The notes beneath the pieces were generated by a model. The model did not search any database and was not told the DNA's origin. It worked only from the letters and a program-made list of their open reading frames with translations. A stretch of 64,000 nucleotides of DNA from assembly GCF_963675165.1 (NCBI RefSeq), contig NC_087379.1:1311001-1375000 (forward strand), in the 5' to 3' direction. The DNA is from Halichondria panicea (lineage: Eukaryota > Porifera > Demospongiae > Suberitida > Halichondriidae). This document shows, piece by piece, positions 61,873 through 64,000 of this stretch. Position 1 is the first letter of the stretch, and every line of letters starts with the position of its first letter. The position numbers were made by a program, and so were the translations under genes.

Positions 61873-62273
61873 CACTAATTGGATTTATCCAAACTTCTCT
61901 TGCAGACTACTTCAAGCCTAATTTTGAGTGTCTATCAGTTTAAAACGTTATTTTTCAGGGGGGGGTCAAATTTTATTTTCGCCAATTTTGCTCAGAAGCA
62001 GAGATACAAGTCTCAAAGCCAGCAATGCAGTGACCTCGAGAACAAGCCGCTCATGATATCGAGGCTAGTACAAGAGCAAGACTTTTGATTGTATCTTAGC
62101 CTCGATTCCAGGCCGGCCTTGAATCGAGGCTAATTGTATCTCTGCTTCTGAGCAAAATTGGCGAAAATAAAATTTGACCCCCCCTGAAAAATAACGTTTT
62201 AAACTGATCGATAGACACTAAAAACTAGGCTTGAAGTAGTCTGCAAGAGAAGTTTGGATAAATCCAATTAGTG
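61873..62273. repeat. long hairpin-forming inverted repeat, about 135-bp arms
   Basis: The left arm starts CACTAATTGGATTTATCCAA and includes AAACGTTATTTTTCAGGGGG. The right arm carries the reverse complement and ends CCAATTAGTG. About 120 bases of loop contain a second small palindrome (ATCGAGGCTA near 62079-62130). A partial single arm of the same kind is near 38870-38985. Confidence 0.8.
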
Positions 62274-63807
62274 AGCTTAATTAGCTAAGGTTGAGTGGTT
62301 CCAGCCTCCTCTGGCGCAGCGGGGTCCAATTTGGGGGATCGACTAAGTTCACCCAAGTTGATGAGGATCACGTGATACTGATCGACCTTTGTCCTCCTCA
62401 CAACATTAATTTATGCAAGGAAACTTCAGTGATTCAATAACTAATACCTACACATGCTTATAAGTTATACACTGTAGATAATTAAGCCTATGCAATTATT
62501 ATTGCATGCTATAGCTATAATTATGGATGCATTACTACAGAGTTGGAGAGTGCAGAGTTGGCCTATACTATGAAGGCTACTTGCAGTTGATGACATAATC
62601 TTGGACTGATATTATACACTAATTAGTGAGACAGCATCAAGCATACAAGCATGCACAGTATCAATATTTGGTATAAACTATTGAACGGTTGTGCACAATG
62701 CAAGCACTGCTCAAAAAACAAATGCCAAAAGTGACAAACAAGGAAAGATGGACAATAAACTCTGAGACAATTATTGAATAAACAGAGCAGTAATGTACAG
62801 TAATATATAAGCGTAATAAGACTCTTTCACTCTGCAGGTCCCTACTTGTAGCAGTCAGGCGAAGATATCTGGGAAAAGAAAAATGTGGTCAACTTATGAT
62901 ACTCCTTTTCTGTTGACAGACATGCACACAACATTAATAGATTGCCAATTAACATTAATGTATGGTCAACATTAAAGAAAGAGTGCAAACATGCTCGGCT
63001 ACAAGGTACAAAAAAAACATGAAAACTACCCAGTACTCCCATCAGGCCCACAGATGTGTATACTATACTGACTGTCATAATTGTTATAAAAGTGCATAAA
63101 CCAGCATAATTCTCACCCCAAAAATGTGCCTATTATACTGTAATTTATCGGACACTTAACGTGCTCTATATCAGATCTGTTCCAATTATACCTGGACAAT
63201 TTTCAAAATAATTGCTGTCCGATAAATTAGAACATTATGTCATAATTTATACGGTAGTATAATTATAATTAATAGTATAGTGCAATATGGAACTAATAGC
63301 ACAAGTATAACAAGCAATGGCATGCAAGGCTACTAATTGCACGAGATGCCGTAGCCGAGTACTATTAGTGCTTGTTTTATGAATGCCTTATCACGAGTAT
63401 AACCATACTAATCGTGTATGATTAAGTTTTTTGACGTTATGAAAACAATACGTTGTCATTAACAGCGTGCAATTACTTGACAGGTAATTGTACGCTGTCA
63501 ATGACAACGTGCAATATTACTGTACTGGATGTGATACGGGATTAATTGCTGTACACTCTCCATGCAGTCGCTAATAGCACATCATACGATTATGATTGAA
63601 ATAATACCAGCATATTCTACCAACCCCTATACCGTAAGCTAGCCCAGTAACTCCATACACACCCTGAAGAGTATACCTGCATGGGCATGTGAACATAATT
63701 TCAGCCGGGGTATTTTATAATGAGATGGCCAAGATTGTGGTGGAAACTGAGTGGGAGAGATAATTATGTCATGTGTACTATAATGTCGCCATGCTTCCGC
63801 TTTCCAG
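62274..63807. other. gene-poor stretch with small hairpins
   Basis: No solid gene is seen. A possible minus-strand terminal exon (62848-62874, ISSPDCYK then TAG, after a TTTTCCCAG acceptor) is too short to trust. Inverted text ATTTATCGGAC/GTCCGATAAAT lies at 63145-63230, and a 61-base hairpin is at 63450-63510. Confidence 0.45.
63450..63510. repeat. 61-base near-perfect hairpin
   Basis: Arms of 27 bases (ACGTTGTCATTAACAGCGTG onward) pair with only two mismatches around a 7-base loop. This could be a MITE core or a small structured RNA; no expression evidence is available. Confidence 0.6.
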
Positions 63808-63908
63808 CTGTGTTTTGCTACCCTTAAGGTTCACTGCAAGAAAATGGAAACTACTGGTTACTGGGATATCTACGCAGCAGCTAACTTGATGAAGGCTACA
63901 TCTTCTCG
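63808..63908 (+). CDS. internal exon of an unrecognised plus-strand gene
   Basis: A pyrimidine-rich acceptor (GCTTTCCAG) and a good donor (TCTTCTCG|GTAAGC) bound 101 bases with an open frame encoding KVHCKKMETTGYWDIYAAAN and then LMKATSSR. The peptide looks helical. I do not recognise the family. Other exons lie to the right of the window or were not detected. Confidence 0.5.
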
Positions 63909-64000
63909 GTAAGCCGGCAACCAGACAGCCAATGTTACCACTGATTCATTGGATTTGCTATTGACCCGTTAGATATTTCCCACCAAAGGGATACTATACA

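Overview
The window looks like nuclear DNA of an early-branching animal, most likely a demosponge. This is inferred from gene content: a Roc-COR GTPase with death domains, a SAM plus CARD-like protein, a ZXD-type zinc-finger factor, PHAX and SF3A1, all with short exons, GT-AG introns and AT-rich non-coding DNA full of inverted repeats. The species cannot be proved from sequence alone. All genes are intron-containing, so the models below were built by joining reading frames at GT/AG sites whose phases agree.

Layout, left to right. 1-2.2 kb: gene-poor DNA with a tRNA-Ser-like relic, then the last exon of a plus-strand SF3A1 gene. 2.6-12.1 kb: a nine-exon plus-strand zinc-finger factor of the ZXD type; four of its introns carry CA-repeat tracts ending at or near the splice acceptor. 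12.5-15.8 kb: a plus-strand UEV-domain plus coiled-coil protein with an NRF1-type site just upstream. 16.2-23.5 kb: three closely related acyl-CoA synthetase (4CL-like) genes, two on the minus strand and one on the plus strand, around an assembly gap whose flanks are duplicated. 23.7-26.8 kb: PHAX, the snRNA export adaptor, with a 669-bp uninterrupted GT repeat in one intron. 27-40.1 kb: a coiled-coil gene with a 9-kb intron holding a young Ty3/gypsy retrotransposon (244-bp LTRs that look identical, 5-bp target duplication), two short TIR elements and nested palindromes.

40.5-63 kb is mostly minus strand: a Roc-COR GTPase with two C-terminal death domains and a coding minisatellite of about fifty octapeptides inside its G domain; a zincin-like metallopeptidase whose HExxH motif reads HQxxH; a SAM plus CARD-like adaptor; and a short frame-broken gene. 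Between them lie palindromic MITE-like elements and a repeat family with at least four copies. The last kilobase starts another plus-strand gene.

Functional reading: the left half is housekeeping (splicing, snRNA export, transcription, ubiquitin-type binding, acyl activation). The right half groups Roc-COR/death-domain, SAM/CARD and pseudo-metallopeptidase genes on one strand. That could be a small innate-immune or cell-death signalling neighbourhood, but the link rests only on domain types and proximity.
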